A DNA stretch of 64,000 bases from Bacillus sp. MM2020_1. GTDB lineage: Bacteria > Bacillota > Bacilli > Bacillales > Cytobacillaceae. This document shows, piece by piece, positions 1 to 8,120 of the stretch. A program made the translations under genes and the position numbers. The notes beneath the pieces are model-generated. The model was not told where the DNA came from, searched no databases, and worked only from the letters and a program-made list of their open reading frames with translations. The stretch spans positions 52,070-116,069 of the forward strand of contig JAANMP010000013.1 in NCBI GenBank assembly GCA_011250595.1. Direction: 5' to 3'. Position 1 is the stretch's first letter. Each line of letters begins with the position of its first letter.

Positions 1-337
1 TTAACCATCAGTTTTTTAGGTATTTTCAAAAGCATAAGAATAATGACGAAAAATGTCGGAATATTTTTTCAATCCCGCACGATCCCAAGAATAAAAATTC
101 TAATAAATAAACAAACATACCTATTCCCATCCTCCTTCCAAATTAATACAAATTCAGAAAGTAGTATTCTTCTATAACATTCCAACTAGGTGTCAGGCAC
201 CAAAGGAATACATTTGTCCGTATAGGTAGGACATATACAAAATGGTTCTTTTGTATTATTCTGAATTTTACGACAACAATTACTTTACAAATAGTGGCAA
301 CCCCCTTTATAGTAAAAATCAATAGGAGGGGTTAATT
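1..337. other. Intergenic region at window edge
   Basis: I see no convincing gene in these 337 bases. The frames are broken by stops, and the longest minus-strand stretch near the edge has no ribosome binding site. The region holds one REP-like palindrome (listed separately). Just after it, TTTGTCC and GGACATA form a short inverted repeat. A ribosome binding site, AGGAGGGG, stands before the first gene. The terminus of a gene lying outside the window to the left cannot be excluded. Confidence 0.5.
189..201. repeat. REP-like palindrome, copy 1
   Basis: The sequence GGTGTCAGGCACC can fold into a 5-bp stem (GGTGT/GCACC with one G-T pair) around CAG. The same motif recurs in two other intergenic gaps of this window (10002-10014, opposite orientation, and 17587-17599). 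Short dispersed intergenic palindromes of this kind are common in Bacillaceae genomes. The function is unknown. Confidence 0.6.
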
Positions 338-1117
338 TTGAGTGAAATGACAATTCGTTACTCTGAAATTCCTTACTTACGTTTTGGTAAAGGTGAACCT
401 CTGGTCTTTATTCACGGTCTAGGAGAGGTAAAGGAGGGCTGGAACAATCAGTTTGAATTTGCAGATCAGTATGACTTGATTATTCCTGATTTAAGGGGAC
501 ATGGTGAGCATATCACTACTGAAAAGATTTCTATACCACACTTTGCTCGTGATATTATTAATCTATTGAAGAAACTCAAAATTGAAAGCGCACACATCTG
601 TGGTTTATCCATGGGAGGAATGGTGGCGCAGGAGATTTATCGTCAAGCACCTCAGATGTGTCTCTCTTTAATGCTGGTAAGTACATTTCATTTTGTGCCA
701 AAACCCTTAGCAAAGCTAATAATAAACTATCGGAGGGTTCGGTCACTTTCGAATAACCCCAGTCTCCCAAAAGAAACGGCTGCACGTATTTCACTTAATT
801 CATGGAAGGGCAAAGTTTATGAGGATTTCCTTAAATTTTACAAGCCTAATCATGAGGTTTTTCTTAAATCAGTAAAAGCATGTCTCGAAGTAAATAATTT
901 AAAACTACTTCCTAAAATTAAAGTACCCACATTAATCATGGGCTCACAATATGATTCAGTCATCCCTGTATGGATGCAACTTTTAATGCATAAAAAAATT
1001 CGTCATTCTGAGTTTGTTATTATCAGGAATACTGGCCATATAGCCAAGTTAGAGCAAAAAGATGCATTTAACAGGGTTCTCCGCAACTTTTTAAAGAAAC
1101 ACTCAAAAGTAAGTTAA
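338..1117 (+). CDS. Alpha/beta hydrolase
   Basis: Alpha/beta hydrolase fold protein of 259 residues, probably a cytoplasmic esterase or lipase-like hydrolase; no signal peptide is seen. The oxyanion-hole motif HGLG is at residues 26-29. The nucleophile elbow GLSMGG places the catalytic serine at residue 91. An aspartate in GSQYDSVIP and a histidine in NTGHIAKLE complete a likely triad. The start is TTG, chosen because AGGAGGGG lies seven bases upstream; the next ATG (codon 4) is too far from it. A second hydrolase of the same superfamily follows on the same strand 92 bases later, with a hairpin between them. The substrate cannot be inferred from sequence. Confidence 0.85.
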   Translation: MSEMTIRYSEIPYLRFGKGEPLVFIHGLGEVKEGWNNQFEFADQYDLIIPDLRGHGEHITTEKISIPHFARDIINLLKKLKIESAHICGLSMGGMVAQEIYRQAPQMCLSLMLVSTFHFVPKPLAKLIINYRRVRSLSNNPSLPKETAARISLNSWKGKVYEDFLKFYKPNHEVFLKSVKACLEVNNLKLLPKIKVPTLIMGSQYDSVIPVWMQLLMHKKIRHSEFVIIRNTGHIAKLEQKDAFNRVLRNFLKKHSKVS

Positions 1118-1140
1118 GGGAAGAATTCTTTCTTCCCTTC
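1116..1140 (+). terminator. Hairpin after first hydrolase gene
   Basis: The inverted repeat AAGGGAAGAA / TTCTTCCCTT overlaps the stop codon and is followed by a pyrimidine-rich tract (cttctatgttcttt). It is probably a weak intrinsic terminator. The T run is short, so read-through into the next hydrolase is possible. Confidence 0.45.
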
Positions 1141-1209
1141 TTCTATGTTCTTTCCTACTACTAATAATCATATAATTTACCGTATCTTTAAAAAGGAGGA
1201 TTATAATAA

Positions 1210-2013
1210 ATGCCACAAACTACTGGGAATGGTATAAATCTCTATTATGAGGTTCATGGAGAGGGGGAACCCTTACTATTAATAATGGGGTTGTCGCTTA
1301 ATTCAAAATCTTGGTTCAGAACTCTCCCTGCTCTAAGTAAGCATTATAAAGTAATTATTTTTGATAATCGCGGGACAGGTCTTAGTGACAAACCTAATAC
1401 CCCTTATTCAATCGCGCAACTTGCAGAAGATGCTAAGTGCGTCATGGATGCTGCCGGTGTCGAGTCTGCCCATGTCTATGGTATTTCCATGGGTGGGATG
1501 ATTGCACAAAGATTAGCGCTTATGTATCCCGAAAGAGTCCGATCCCTTATTTTAGGTTGTACAACCTCTGGAGGGGTCAATCATGTACAGCCTGGTGCAG
1601 ATGTCTCGATGTTAATGCTTTCGAGGGGTTCTTCTGTTGCAACACCGGAAGAAATGGCTTGGGCAACTGTTCCAATCCTTTACAGTCATGAATTTATAGA
1701 GAATCAGCGGGATTTAGTTGCAGAGGACATACAAAAAAGAATAGAGATCCCTGTGCTTCCCTATGCCTATATGCTTCAGCTCCAAGCCTGCTTAGCTCAT
1801 GATACCTACAACAAGATAGACCAAATTAAGGCTCCAACCTTGGTTATCCATGGCGATGAAGATAAATTAGTTCCCTACCAAAATGGGGTAACCCTTGCAG
1901 AAAAAATTCCAAATGCGGAATTTTTGACGATTCAAGGTGCCGGGCATATCTATGTAACCGAAGCCAATGATTTAGCAAATGAAAGAGTGTTAGAATTTTT
2001 AAAGAAACTATAG
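1210..2013 (+). CDS. Alpha/beta hydrolase
   Basis: Alpha/beta hydrolase of 267 residues, of the family that includes 3-oxoadipate enol-lactonase-like and haloperoxidase-like enzymes. The strand-turn motif DNRGTGLSDKP (residues 52-62) and the nucleophile elbow GISMGG (Ser93) are typical, with a downstream aspartate in HGDEDKLVP and a histidine in GAGHIYVTEA. It starts at ATG behind AAAGGAGGAT. It resembles its left neighbour in fold and size, but the two differ in sequence, so a recent tandem duplication is unlikely. The true substrate is unknown. Confidence 0.85.
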   Translation: MPQTTGNGINLYYEVHGEGEPLLLIMGLSLNSKSWFRTLPALSKHYKVIIFDNRGTGLSDKPNTPYSIAQLAEDAKCVMDAAGVESAHVYGISMGGMIAQRLALMYPERVRSLILGCTTSGGVNHVQPGADVSMLMLSRGSSVATPEEMAWATVPILYSHEFIENQRDLVAEDIQKRIEIPVLPYAYMLQLQACLAHDTYNKIDQIKAPTLVIHGDEDKLVPYQNGVTLAEKIPNAEFLTIQGAGHIYVTEANDLANERVLEFLKKL

Positions 2014-2022
2014 TTTCTAAAA

Positions 2023-2056
2023 AAAATGCCCGGTCTCAAAGCGGATCGGGCATTTT
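2023..2056. terminator. Bidirectional terminator
   Basis: The perfect 10-bp stem AAAATGCCCG / CGGGCATTTT lies between two convergent genes and has A and T runs on both sides. It can therefore serve the upstream hydrolase (+) and the acyl-CoA ligase (-). Confidence 0.85.
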
Positions 2057-2088
2057 CGTATAATAAGATGAGATTTTCCTGCTTTCTT

Positions 2089-3729
2089 TTAAGCTTTAAC
2101 CTTCGAAATCTCTTCATCTCTAAGTACTCTTCTTAACAATTTACCCACTGACGATTTTGGCAATTCAGCAAGAATTTCAACTTCCTTTGGTGCCTTATAC
2201 GGCGCAAGGTTATCCTCTGCAAACTGTATGATTTTGTCCACAGAAAGTGTATAGCCTTGTTTAGGTTTTATATACGCCTTCACTGTTTCCCCGCGGTAAG
2301 TATCCGGAACACCAATGACAATGGCCTCTTCGACCCCTTCTAACATGTAGAGAACTTCCTCAACCTCACGTGGATAAACATTGTATCCGCTCGCAATAAT
2401 CATATCCTTCTGGCGGTCAAGGATATAAAAATAGCCGTCTTCATCCATCTTGGCAATATCGCCAGTAAATAACCAGCCATCTTTTAATACCTCTTCTGTA
2501 TCCTTTGGCCGATTCCAGTACCCCTTCATTACTTGAGGACCACTGACGATTAGCTCACCAGATTCACCAACTGGCACATCAATATATTCACCGTCTTCTG
2601 TCTCGCGAACAATCCTTACCACCGTGCTTGGAACAGGGATCCCGATACTGCCGTATTTTCTTGGGACAAACGGTGGATTAAACGCCACTGTCGGTGCTGC
2701 CTCAGAAAGGCCATACCCATCAAACAGTGTTGCCCCAGTTAATTTTTCAAATGTTTTTGCTTGTTCAACTGGTAATGGCGCACCACCACTGCCTACATAC
2801 CACATTTTATCTAACCAAGAATTCTTTATTAATTCCGGTTGGCTATTTAACGCAAAATACATGGTCGGGACTCCTGCAAAGAGGAATGGTTTTTCCAGAT
2901 TAATCGTTTCAACTACTTCTTGTACATCAAACCGTGGTAAGACAATCTGATTGGCACCTTCTCGAATTCCACAAAGGGCCACACTCGAAAGTCCATAAAC
3001 ATGAAACATAGGCAGAACAGTAATTATTTTAAAAGATTCTGGTATATCTTCACATGTGTTATAGATAAAGTCGCAGACCTGATTAAAATTAGCTAATAGA
3101 TTATAATGTGTCAGCATCACACCTTTAGGAACACCAGTTGTTCCACCGGTATATTGTAAAACGGCTACATCTTCATGCGGGTCAATCTCAACTGCTGGAA
3201 TATCGATGTCCACTTGTAGTACCTCTTCAAAATAATGGTCGCCTTCTCCTAGTTCTTTTCTTTCCCCTCCAAAACTAACAACAATAACTTTTTTCAAAGT
3301 TGTGTCTGATTGAACTCTTTTGACTTTAGGATAAAATGAATCTAACGCTACCATGAACTTGGCTCCTGAATCGTCCAAAACATAGGCAATTTCCCTTTCC
3401 ACGTACATCGGATTCACTTGTACTGCAATTCCCCCTAACTGGAAAATAGCAAATAACGTGAAAATATAATGAGGACTATTGGGAAGCATAATCGCTACCC
3501 GGTCACCTTTTTTAAAGCCTTGCTTATGTAATGATGATGAGAGCCGATCGACAATGATTTTTGTTTCTGTGAAACTAAAAACTTTTCCATAAAAAGTAAA
3601 TGCTGGTTTATCACCAAAACGTTTTACTGCGCCTTCTAAGAAATCATATAACGACTCATGCTTTACACATACATTCTCACTTACTCTTGGATCATACAAT
3701 TTTAACCAGGGCTTTTGCTGATATACCAT
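2089..3729 (-). CDS. fadD: Long-chain fatty-acid-CoA ligase
   Basis: AMP-forming acyl-CoA synthetase of 546 residues that activates fatty acids with ATP and CoA for beta-oxidation or lipid synthesis; the cellular site is the cytoplasm or the inner membrane face. The P-loop-like signature YTGGTTGVPKG sits near residue 193, GYGLSEAAP near 340 and the hinge region TGDIAKMDEDGY near 425. The conserved C-terminal lysine is in SSVGKLLRR. An in-frame TTG six bases further upstream would sit too close to the GGAGG; the ATG is eight bases from it, so I chose the ATG. The gene stands alone, without etfAB or fadR beside it. The roughly 290-base upstream region has two inverted repeats that may be operators. 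LcfA/LcfB-type ligases of Bacillus are the closest recalled family. Confidence 0.88.
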   Translation of the reverse strand: MVYQQKPWLKLYDPRVSENVCVKHESLYDFLEGAVKRFGDKPAFTFYGKVFSFTETKIIVDRLSSSLHKQGFKKGDRVAIMLPNSPHYIFTLFAIFQLGGIAVQVNPMYVEREIAYVLDDSGAKFMVALDSFYPKVKRVQSDTTLKKVIVVSFGGERKELGEGDHYFEEVLQVDIDIPAVEIDPHEDVAVLQYTGGTTGVPKGVMLTHYNLLANFNQVCDFIYNTCEDIPESFKIITVLPMFHVYGLSSVALCGIREGANQIVLPRFDVQEVVETINLEKPFLFAGVPTMYFALNSQPELIKNSWLDKMWYVGSGGAPLPVEQAKTFEKLTGATLFDGYGLSEAAPTVAFNPPFVPRKYGSIGIPVPSTVVRIVRETEDGEYIDVPVGESGELIVSGPQVMKGYWNRPKDTEEVLKDGWLFTGDIAKMDEDGYFYILDRQKDMIIASGYNVYPREVEEVLYMLEGVEEAIVIGVPDTYRGETVKAYIKPKQGYTLSVDKIIQFAEDNLAPYKAPKEVEILAELPKSSVGKLLRRVLRDEEISKVKA

Positions 3730-4022
3730 AAACAAATCCTCCTCAGGTATTCAAATTTTTAAATCCATTTAAATTATTGTTTCAATCGAGAATTTTGTAA
3801 ACGTGACATTCTCGACAATATTCCTCAATAACTTCAGGGTTTTATAAAAAATAAGAATACCTCTCAGTCTACTTCCCCGTTTTCCAAAGCGCATATGTCG
3901 AACAATGCCAGAATTGTATCAATTGTTCACAAAATTATAACAATTAATTGTGAAATTTATTTGACTTCCAACCGAATCGAACTTGTAAAATCAAGATTAA
4001 ACAAATTGGCAATGATATCGTA
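3730..4022. promoter_or_regulatory. Upstream region of acyl-CoA ligase with two inverted repeats
   Basis: No gene fits here. TCGAGAAT (3786-3793) is repeated inverted as ATTCTCGA at 3808-3815, a perfect 8-bp dyad with a 14-base centre. TTCACAA (3926-3932) is repeated inverted as TTGTGAA at 3948-3954. Both lie where the promoter of the minus-strand acyl-CoA ligase must be. Dyads of this size are typical of TetR-type operators, but neither matches the B. subtilis FadR consensus I know (TGAATGA...TCATTCA). Confidence 0.4.
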
Positions 4023-4643
4023 TTAGTGAGCCTGAATCGTAATATCAATCGTCTTATATGCGATTAGATAGGTTGCAAATGAGTAGATAGCCTCAGTTAA
4101 ACCAAGGATAGTAATGGATAACCCAAAGATAAATAAGTTAATGAATAAAATAAATTGTCCAATCGAAAAAGCGCTACGTTTACTAAAAAGAATCGCTAAA
4201 ACTTCCGTACCATCCAAACATCCTCCAAACCGAATCGTTATTCCGACCCCCAATCCCAAGCTAATTCCTCCAAAAAGAATCACTAATAATGGGTTGTGTG
4301 TGATAACAGGAGAATTCTCTAAAAGGTGTGTTCCAAATGATAGAACAAGAATGGCAAAAAGACTCAGCATTAAAAATCTTCTTCCTAGAAATGAATAAGC
4401 TATTAAGAAAAAGGGAGTATTTAATATTAATAGAAATAATCCTATTTCTTGATTAGTAATATGGGAAAGAAGGATGCTAATTCCAATAATTCCTCCATCG
4501 ATAACAAAATTTTTCACAAGAAATAGTTGCAGGGAAATTGCAACAAGTGATACACCGAATAAAATAAACCCTACCCGTTTAATAAGGGAAATTTCACTTG
4601 TTCTAGAAAAATCGGAATAATATTTTATGCTTTTCCAATACAT
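4023..4643 (-). CDS. YitT family membrane protein, C-terminally short
   Basis: Integral membrane protein of 206 residues with five to six hydrophobic segments and the family signature GGCLDGTEVLAI. YitT/YpjC family proteins in Bacillus are usually near 280 residues, with a cytoplasmic DUF2179 domain after the membrane part. Here the protein stops right after the last helix (KTIDITIQAH), and the codons after the stop do not resemble DUF2179. The start chosen (MYWKSIKYY) has AAAAGGGG ten bases upstream; a GTG 14 codons earlier has no ribosome binding site. The function of the family is unknown; some members are called putative transporters. The gene may be a degraded or a naturally minimal version. 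Confidence 0.7.
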   Translation of the reverse strand: MYWKSIKYYSDFSRTSEISLIKRVGFILFGVSLVAISLQLFLVKNFVIDGGIIGISILLSHITNQEIGLFLLILNTPFFLIAYSFLGRRFLMLSLFAILVLSFGTHLLENSPVITHNPLLVILFGGISLGLGVGITIRFGGCLDGTEVLAILFSKRSAFSIGQFILFINLFIFGLSITILGLTEAIYSFATYLIAYKTIDITIQAH

Positions 4644-4745
4644 ATTTACTTGTCCCCTTTTTGTTGCTCTCAAATGCAGTGACACGTGTATTAAATATAT
4701 TCGGTAAAAATATAAACATTCGCTATGACTTCAATTGTAAAAATA

Positions 4746-4792
4746 AAAGAGCAGCTAGGAACAAACTTTACATTTGTTACTAACTGCTCTTT
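4746..4792 (-). terminator. Hairpin upstream of YitT-type gene
   Basis: The 9-bp stem AAAGAGCAG / CTGCTCTTT encloses a smaller AACAAA/TTTGTT stem. On the minus strand it is followed by TTATTTTTAC. It is probably a second terminator behind trpB, or a leader attenuator of the YitT-type gene. Confidence 0.55.
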
Positions 4793-4849
4793 AGTTGAAC
4801 TTTATGAAACAGATTCTAATTAATGACTCTATCCCCCTATTGAAACAAC

Positions 4850-4882
4850 AAAAGGACGAGTCCTCTATCGACTTGTCCTTTT
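4850..4882 (-). terminator. Terminator after trpB
   Basis: The 13-bp stem AAAAGGACGAGTC / GACTTGTCCTTTT with one G-T pair lies directly behind the trpB stop on the minus strand and carries a T run. Confidence 0.8.
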
Positions 4883-4893
4883 ATGTGTGATTA

Positions 4894-6063
4894 CTAATTT
4901 AGCATCTTAAATACTTGCTCCACATCTTTATCGCCACGACCTGATAGGTTAACAATCAATATATCGTCGGTAGATAATTCTTTAGCCAGCTTTAACGCAT
5001 ATGCTACAGCATGAGAACTTTCTAGAGCAGGAATAATGCCTTCCGTCTTACTTAACACTTGAAAGGCCTCTAGTGCTTCCTGCCCTGTTACGGTTACATA
5101 TTCAGCACGCCCGCTTGTTTTCAAATGGCTGTGCTCTGGTCCGACACCAGGATAATCAAGTCCTGCAGCAATTGAATACGTTGGTTTAGGCTCGCCCTTT
5201 TCATCTAGTAATGTTAAACATCTAAAACCATGGATCACACCTGGGACACCTTCAGTCAGAGTTGGTGCCTCCGCGGGTTCTACCCCAATTAAACGCACAT
5301 CTTTTTCATCAATATAATGGGCAAAGGCTCCAATGGCATTACTTCCGCCTCCCGCACAGGCAATCACCGCTGTCGGAAGCCTGCCTTCTTTTTCAAGAAC
5401 CTGGCGCTTCGACTCTTCACTAATAATTGATTGAAAATGTTTGACCATCGATGGATATGGGTGTGGACCCACAGCTGAACCTAATAGGTAAAAGGTATTT
5501 TTATAGTTTTGCACCAAGTCGCCTAAGGCTTCATCAACCGCATCCTTTAAGCGGCCCTGCCCTTTTTCTACTGGTACAACTTTCGCTCCTAATAATTCCA
5601 TTCGAAAGACGTTGAGCGCTTGACGTTCCGTATCCAGCTTGCCCATATAAATGATACATTCCATCCCGAACATGGCACATGCGGTTGCAGTTGCCACACC
5701 GTGCTGGCCTGCTCCCGTTTCAGCAATAATTCGCTTCGCCCCCATTCGTTTGGCTAAAAGAATCTGACCGATGGCATTATTAATTTTGTGTGCCCCCGTA
5801 TGATTTAAATCTTCTCGTTTCAGATAGATTTTTGCCCCTTGATTTTGTTTGGTTAAATTTTCAGCGAAGGTTAACGGATTTTCTCTGCCTATATATTCCT
5901 TTAAGTAATACTTAAATTCCTCAATAAATTCCGGGTCATCCTTATAACGGAAAAATTGTTCTTCTAATTCGTTCATTACTAGTTGTAGCTCCTCAGGTAC
6001 AAAACTTCCGCCAAACTCTCCAAAATACCCTTTCTTATCTACACTAACTCTCTCCATGCTCAT
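4894..6063 (-). CDS. trpB: Tryptophan synthase beta chain (solo)
   Basis: PLP enzyme of 389 residues that joins indole and serine to tryptophan. The Schiff-base lysine is Lys93 in HTGAHKINN, the catalytic glutamate is Glu115 in ETGAGQHG, and the phosphate-binding loop is CAGGGSNA. The C-terminal LSGRGDKD is intact, so the enzyme should be active. The rest of the trp operon, including trpA, is absent. The text differs from the usual Bacillus TrpB (HTGAHK in place of [18 protein letters not shown] at the N-terminus) and reminds me of Bacteroidota-type TrpB, which suggests transfer. The start has AGAAGGAG five bases upstream. The start region is packed with GAG/TAG triplets (see separate feature), suggesting TRAP control of translation. 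Confidence 0.9.
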   Translation of the reverse strand: MSMERVSVDKKGYFGEFGGSFVPEELQLVMNELEEQFFRYKDDPEFIEEFKYYLKEYIGRENPLTFAENLTKQNQGAKIYLKREDLNHTGAHKINNAIGQILLAKRMGAKRIIAETGAGQHGVATATACAMFGMECIIYMGKLDTERQALNVFRMELLGAKVVPVEKGQGRLKDAVDEALGDLVQNYKNTFYLLGSAVGPHPYPSMVKHFQSIISEESKRQVLEKEGRLPTAVIACAGGGSNAIGAFAHYIDEKDVRLIGVEPAEAPTLTEGVPGVIHGFRCLTLLDEKGEPKPTYSIAAGLDYPGVGPEHSHLKTSGRAEYVTVTGQEALEAFQVLSKTEGIIPALESSHAVAYALKLAKELSTDDILIVNLSGRGDKDVEQVFKMLN

Positions 6064-6105
6064 CTCGACTCCTTCTAAACTATTATTTGAACTAGTCTCT
6101 ATCTA
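6039..6105 (-). promoter_or_regulatory. Putative TRAP-binding GAG/UAG repeats over trpB start
   Basis: On the minus strand, 12 (G/T)AG triplets fall within 67 bases. A first group of three (TAG-ATA-GAG-AC-TAG) lies at 6105-6092. Then nine follow at 6082-6039: TAG-2-TAG-3-GAG-2-GAG-2-GAG-4-GAG-1-GAG-1-TAG-2-TAG. The run covers the Shine-Dalgarno site, the ATG and the first codons. TRAP of Bacillus binds 9-11 such triplets spaced by two or three bases, and at trpG, trpP and ycbK of B. subtilis it blocks the ribosome this way. Spacing is ideal for the central part only. Confidence 0.5.
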
Positions 6106-6180
6106 ATTAACTGAATATTCCTTTAATTATTTTACCATACTGTCTATTTTCTGCAACCATTAACTCTCCTGATCTAATTG

Positions 6181-6214
6181 AAAAAGCCTGCAAAGTAAAG
6201 TTTGCAGGCTTTTT
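6181..6214 (-). terminator. Terminator of yknWXYZ operon
   Basis: Strong perfect stem AAAAAGCCTGCAAA / TTTGCAGGCTTTTT, 24 bases behind the yknZ stop. It is symmetric and so could act in both directions. Confidence 0.85.
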
Positions 6215-6237
6215 CACTAGATTCTAGCATTTTCTCT

Positions 6238-7431
6238 TTATTCATATCTCAAGGAATCAATAGGATCCAGTTTAGATGCCTTATTTGCTGGAAGCAGCCC
6301 AAACACAACCCCAATGACCATCGAAAATAGCACTCCGCCTAGCACTACTTGCCAAGATACCAAGGCTGGCCAGCCTGCAAAGAAACTCACTATTGTTGAC
6401 GTTCCCCAGCCAAGTAAGATTCCGAGGATGCCCCCAATAAAGGTAAGTGTCATCGATTCAATTAAAAATTGTGTTAACACCTGACCTCGTGTGGCCCCCA
6501 GTGCCATCCGGATTCCTATTTCCCGTGTTCTTTCGGTCACTGATACGAGCATAATATTCATGACGCCAATCCCGCCGACAAATAAAGAAATCCCCGCAAT
6601 ACTGCCGATAATTAAGGTCATAATTTTTGTGATTTGTCCTACTCCTTGAGCGATTTCTTCCATATTGATAACCTGGTAAGATTTTTCCGTATTATGCAGG
6701 TTATTTAAAAGCTTTGCTGCCTTTTTACCTGACACCTGCAATTGGTCTGCCGAAGCAACTTGCAGGGTTACTTGGGTAAAATCGCTGCTACCGTAAATAG
6801 TTTTCCAAGTTTGGAATGGGATATAAACCTCCATTGAACCAAAGGAAAAGAGACCGGTTGGTTTTTCCAGGACCCCGATAATTTCGATTGGCTGGTTGGC
6901 AACCATAACAACATTACCAACTGGATTTTTCCCTTTAAATAATTCCTCTTGTAATTTATTACTAACTAGCCCTGCCCGCCGGCCGCCTAAAAAATCAGAA
7001 GCAGAAAAATTCCTTCCCTTAGCAACCTTTAGCTCATTTAATTTAAGATATGCTTGATTAATACCCGTTGTCGATACATCCCCTGTTTCCTTTTGGAATC
7101 GAATGGCTGACAATTTAGTGCTGGATGCAACTACACTCTTTATTTCCGGAATTTGTTCAAGCGCCCTGATATCTTCCTGTTTGAAAGGAGCTTGTTGAAA
7201 TATATTAGGGTTTGCTCGAATTTCCTCATCAGAAGGCTGATAAAACAATTCAATTGTATTCCCCGGGCCTGTAATCTGTGTTTTTAACATCGCCTCTCCG
7301 CCCTGCCCGATGGCTACCACGATGATGACAGCACCGACGCCAATAATAATTCCAAGCATCGTCAGAATACTGCGCATTTTATGAGCTTTAAGGGAGCTTA
7401 ATGCCATAAACAGATTTTCCATAAAACTCAT
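6238..7431 (-). CDS. yknZ: ABC transporter permease YknZ
   Basis: MacB/FtsX-type permease of 397 residues. One transmembrane helix near residues 18-42 is followed by a large extracellular MacB-PCD domain (about 50-235). A C-terminal FtsX domain with three helices (about 270-390) follows, with the typical VTERTREIGIRMALGATRG stretch. With YknX and YknY it forms a tripartite-like pump. In B. subtilis YknWXYZ protects against the SDP toxin. It overlaps yknY by four bases (ATGA), so it is translationally coupled and the start is fixed. It is the last gene of the operon, before a strong terminator. Confidence 0.9.
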   Translation of the reverse strand: MSFMENLFMALSSLKAHKMRSILTMLGIIIGVGAVIIVVAIGQGGEAMLKTQITGPGNTIELFYQPSDEEIRANPNIFQQAPFKQEDIRALEQIPEIKSVVASSTKLSAIRFQKETGDVSTTGINQAYLKLNELKVAKGRNFSASDFLGGRRAGLVSNKLQEELFKGKNPVGNVVMVANQPIEIIGVLEKPTGLFSFGSMEVYIPFQTWKTIYGSSDFTQVTLQVASADQLQVSGKKAAKLLNNLHNTEKSYQVINMEEIAQGVGQITKIMTLIIGSIAGISLFVGGIGVMNIMLVSVTERTREIGIRMALGATRGQVLTQFLIESMTLTFIGGILGILLGWGTSTIVSFFAGWPALVSWQVVLGGVLFSMVIGVVFGLLPANKASKLDPIDSLRYE

Positions 7432-8120
7432 TCAATTTGCCCCCTTCCACCCTCAGAAGGAGACAGAATCCTTCCGTCTCTAACCATAATCGTTCGGTTC
7501 GCGTATTCCGCCACTTCAGATTCATGGGTAACAACGATAATGGTTACACCTTCCTCATTCAGTTCCTTAAATTGTTCCATTATGTCCTTACTGGTTTTCG
7601 AATCAAGAGCACCAGTTGGCTCATCAGCTAAAATTAGTTTAGGTGTATTGACAATGGCTCTAGCAATCGCAACCCGCTGCTTTTGTCCCCCTGATAGGGC
7701 ATTAGGAAGATGGTTCATTCGATCGATAAGTCCGACTTTTATTAATGCTTCTTCCGCACGGGCCTGGCGCTCTTTTTTTGAGATTCCGGCATAAATCATT
7801 GGTAGTTCGACATTTTTTAAAGCTGACAAACGTGGCAGTAAATGGAACTGTTGAAAGACAAAGCCTATTGATTGATTTCTAACCCGTGCCAATTCCTTGT
7901 CATTATAATGCGATACATTTTCACCGCCAAGGTAATACTCTCCTTCAGTCGGCTTATCCAGACAGCCGATAATATTCATTAAGGTTGATTTACCTGAACC
8001 AGATGGACCCATAATGGCAGCAAATTCACCTTCGTGAATCTTGAGATCGATACCGTTTAAGACAGGGACACTTTCCTTACCAAGCAAAAACGATCTAGTG
8101 ATGGATTCTAGCCGGATCAT
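7428..8120 (-). CDS. yknY: ABC transporter ATP-binding protein YknY
   Basis: ATPase of 230 residues of the MacB/LolD type, energising the YknZ permease. Walker A GPSGSGKST is at residues 38-46, the signature LSGGQKQR starts at 142, and Walker B LILADEPTG is at 162-170. The D-loop (ALDSKTS) and H-loop histidine (THESE) are present. It overlaps yknX and yknZ by four bases on each side, which argues for one polycistronic message and fixed stoichiometry. All catalytic residues look intact. Confidence 0.92.
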   Translation of the reverse strand: MIRLESITRSFLLGKESVPVLNGIDLKIHEGEFAAIMGPSGSGKSTLMNIIGCLDKPTEGEYYLGGENVSHYNDKELARVRNQSIGFVFQQFHLLPRLSALKNVELPMIYAGISKKERQARAEEALIKVGLIDRMNHLPNALSGGQKQRVAIARAIVNTPKLILADEPTGALDSKTSKDIMEQFKELNEEGVTIIVVTHESEVAEYANRTIMVRDGRILSPSEGGRGQIE

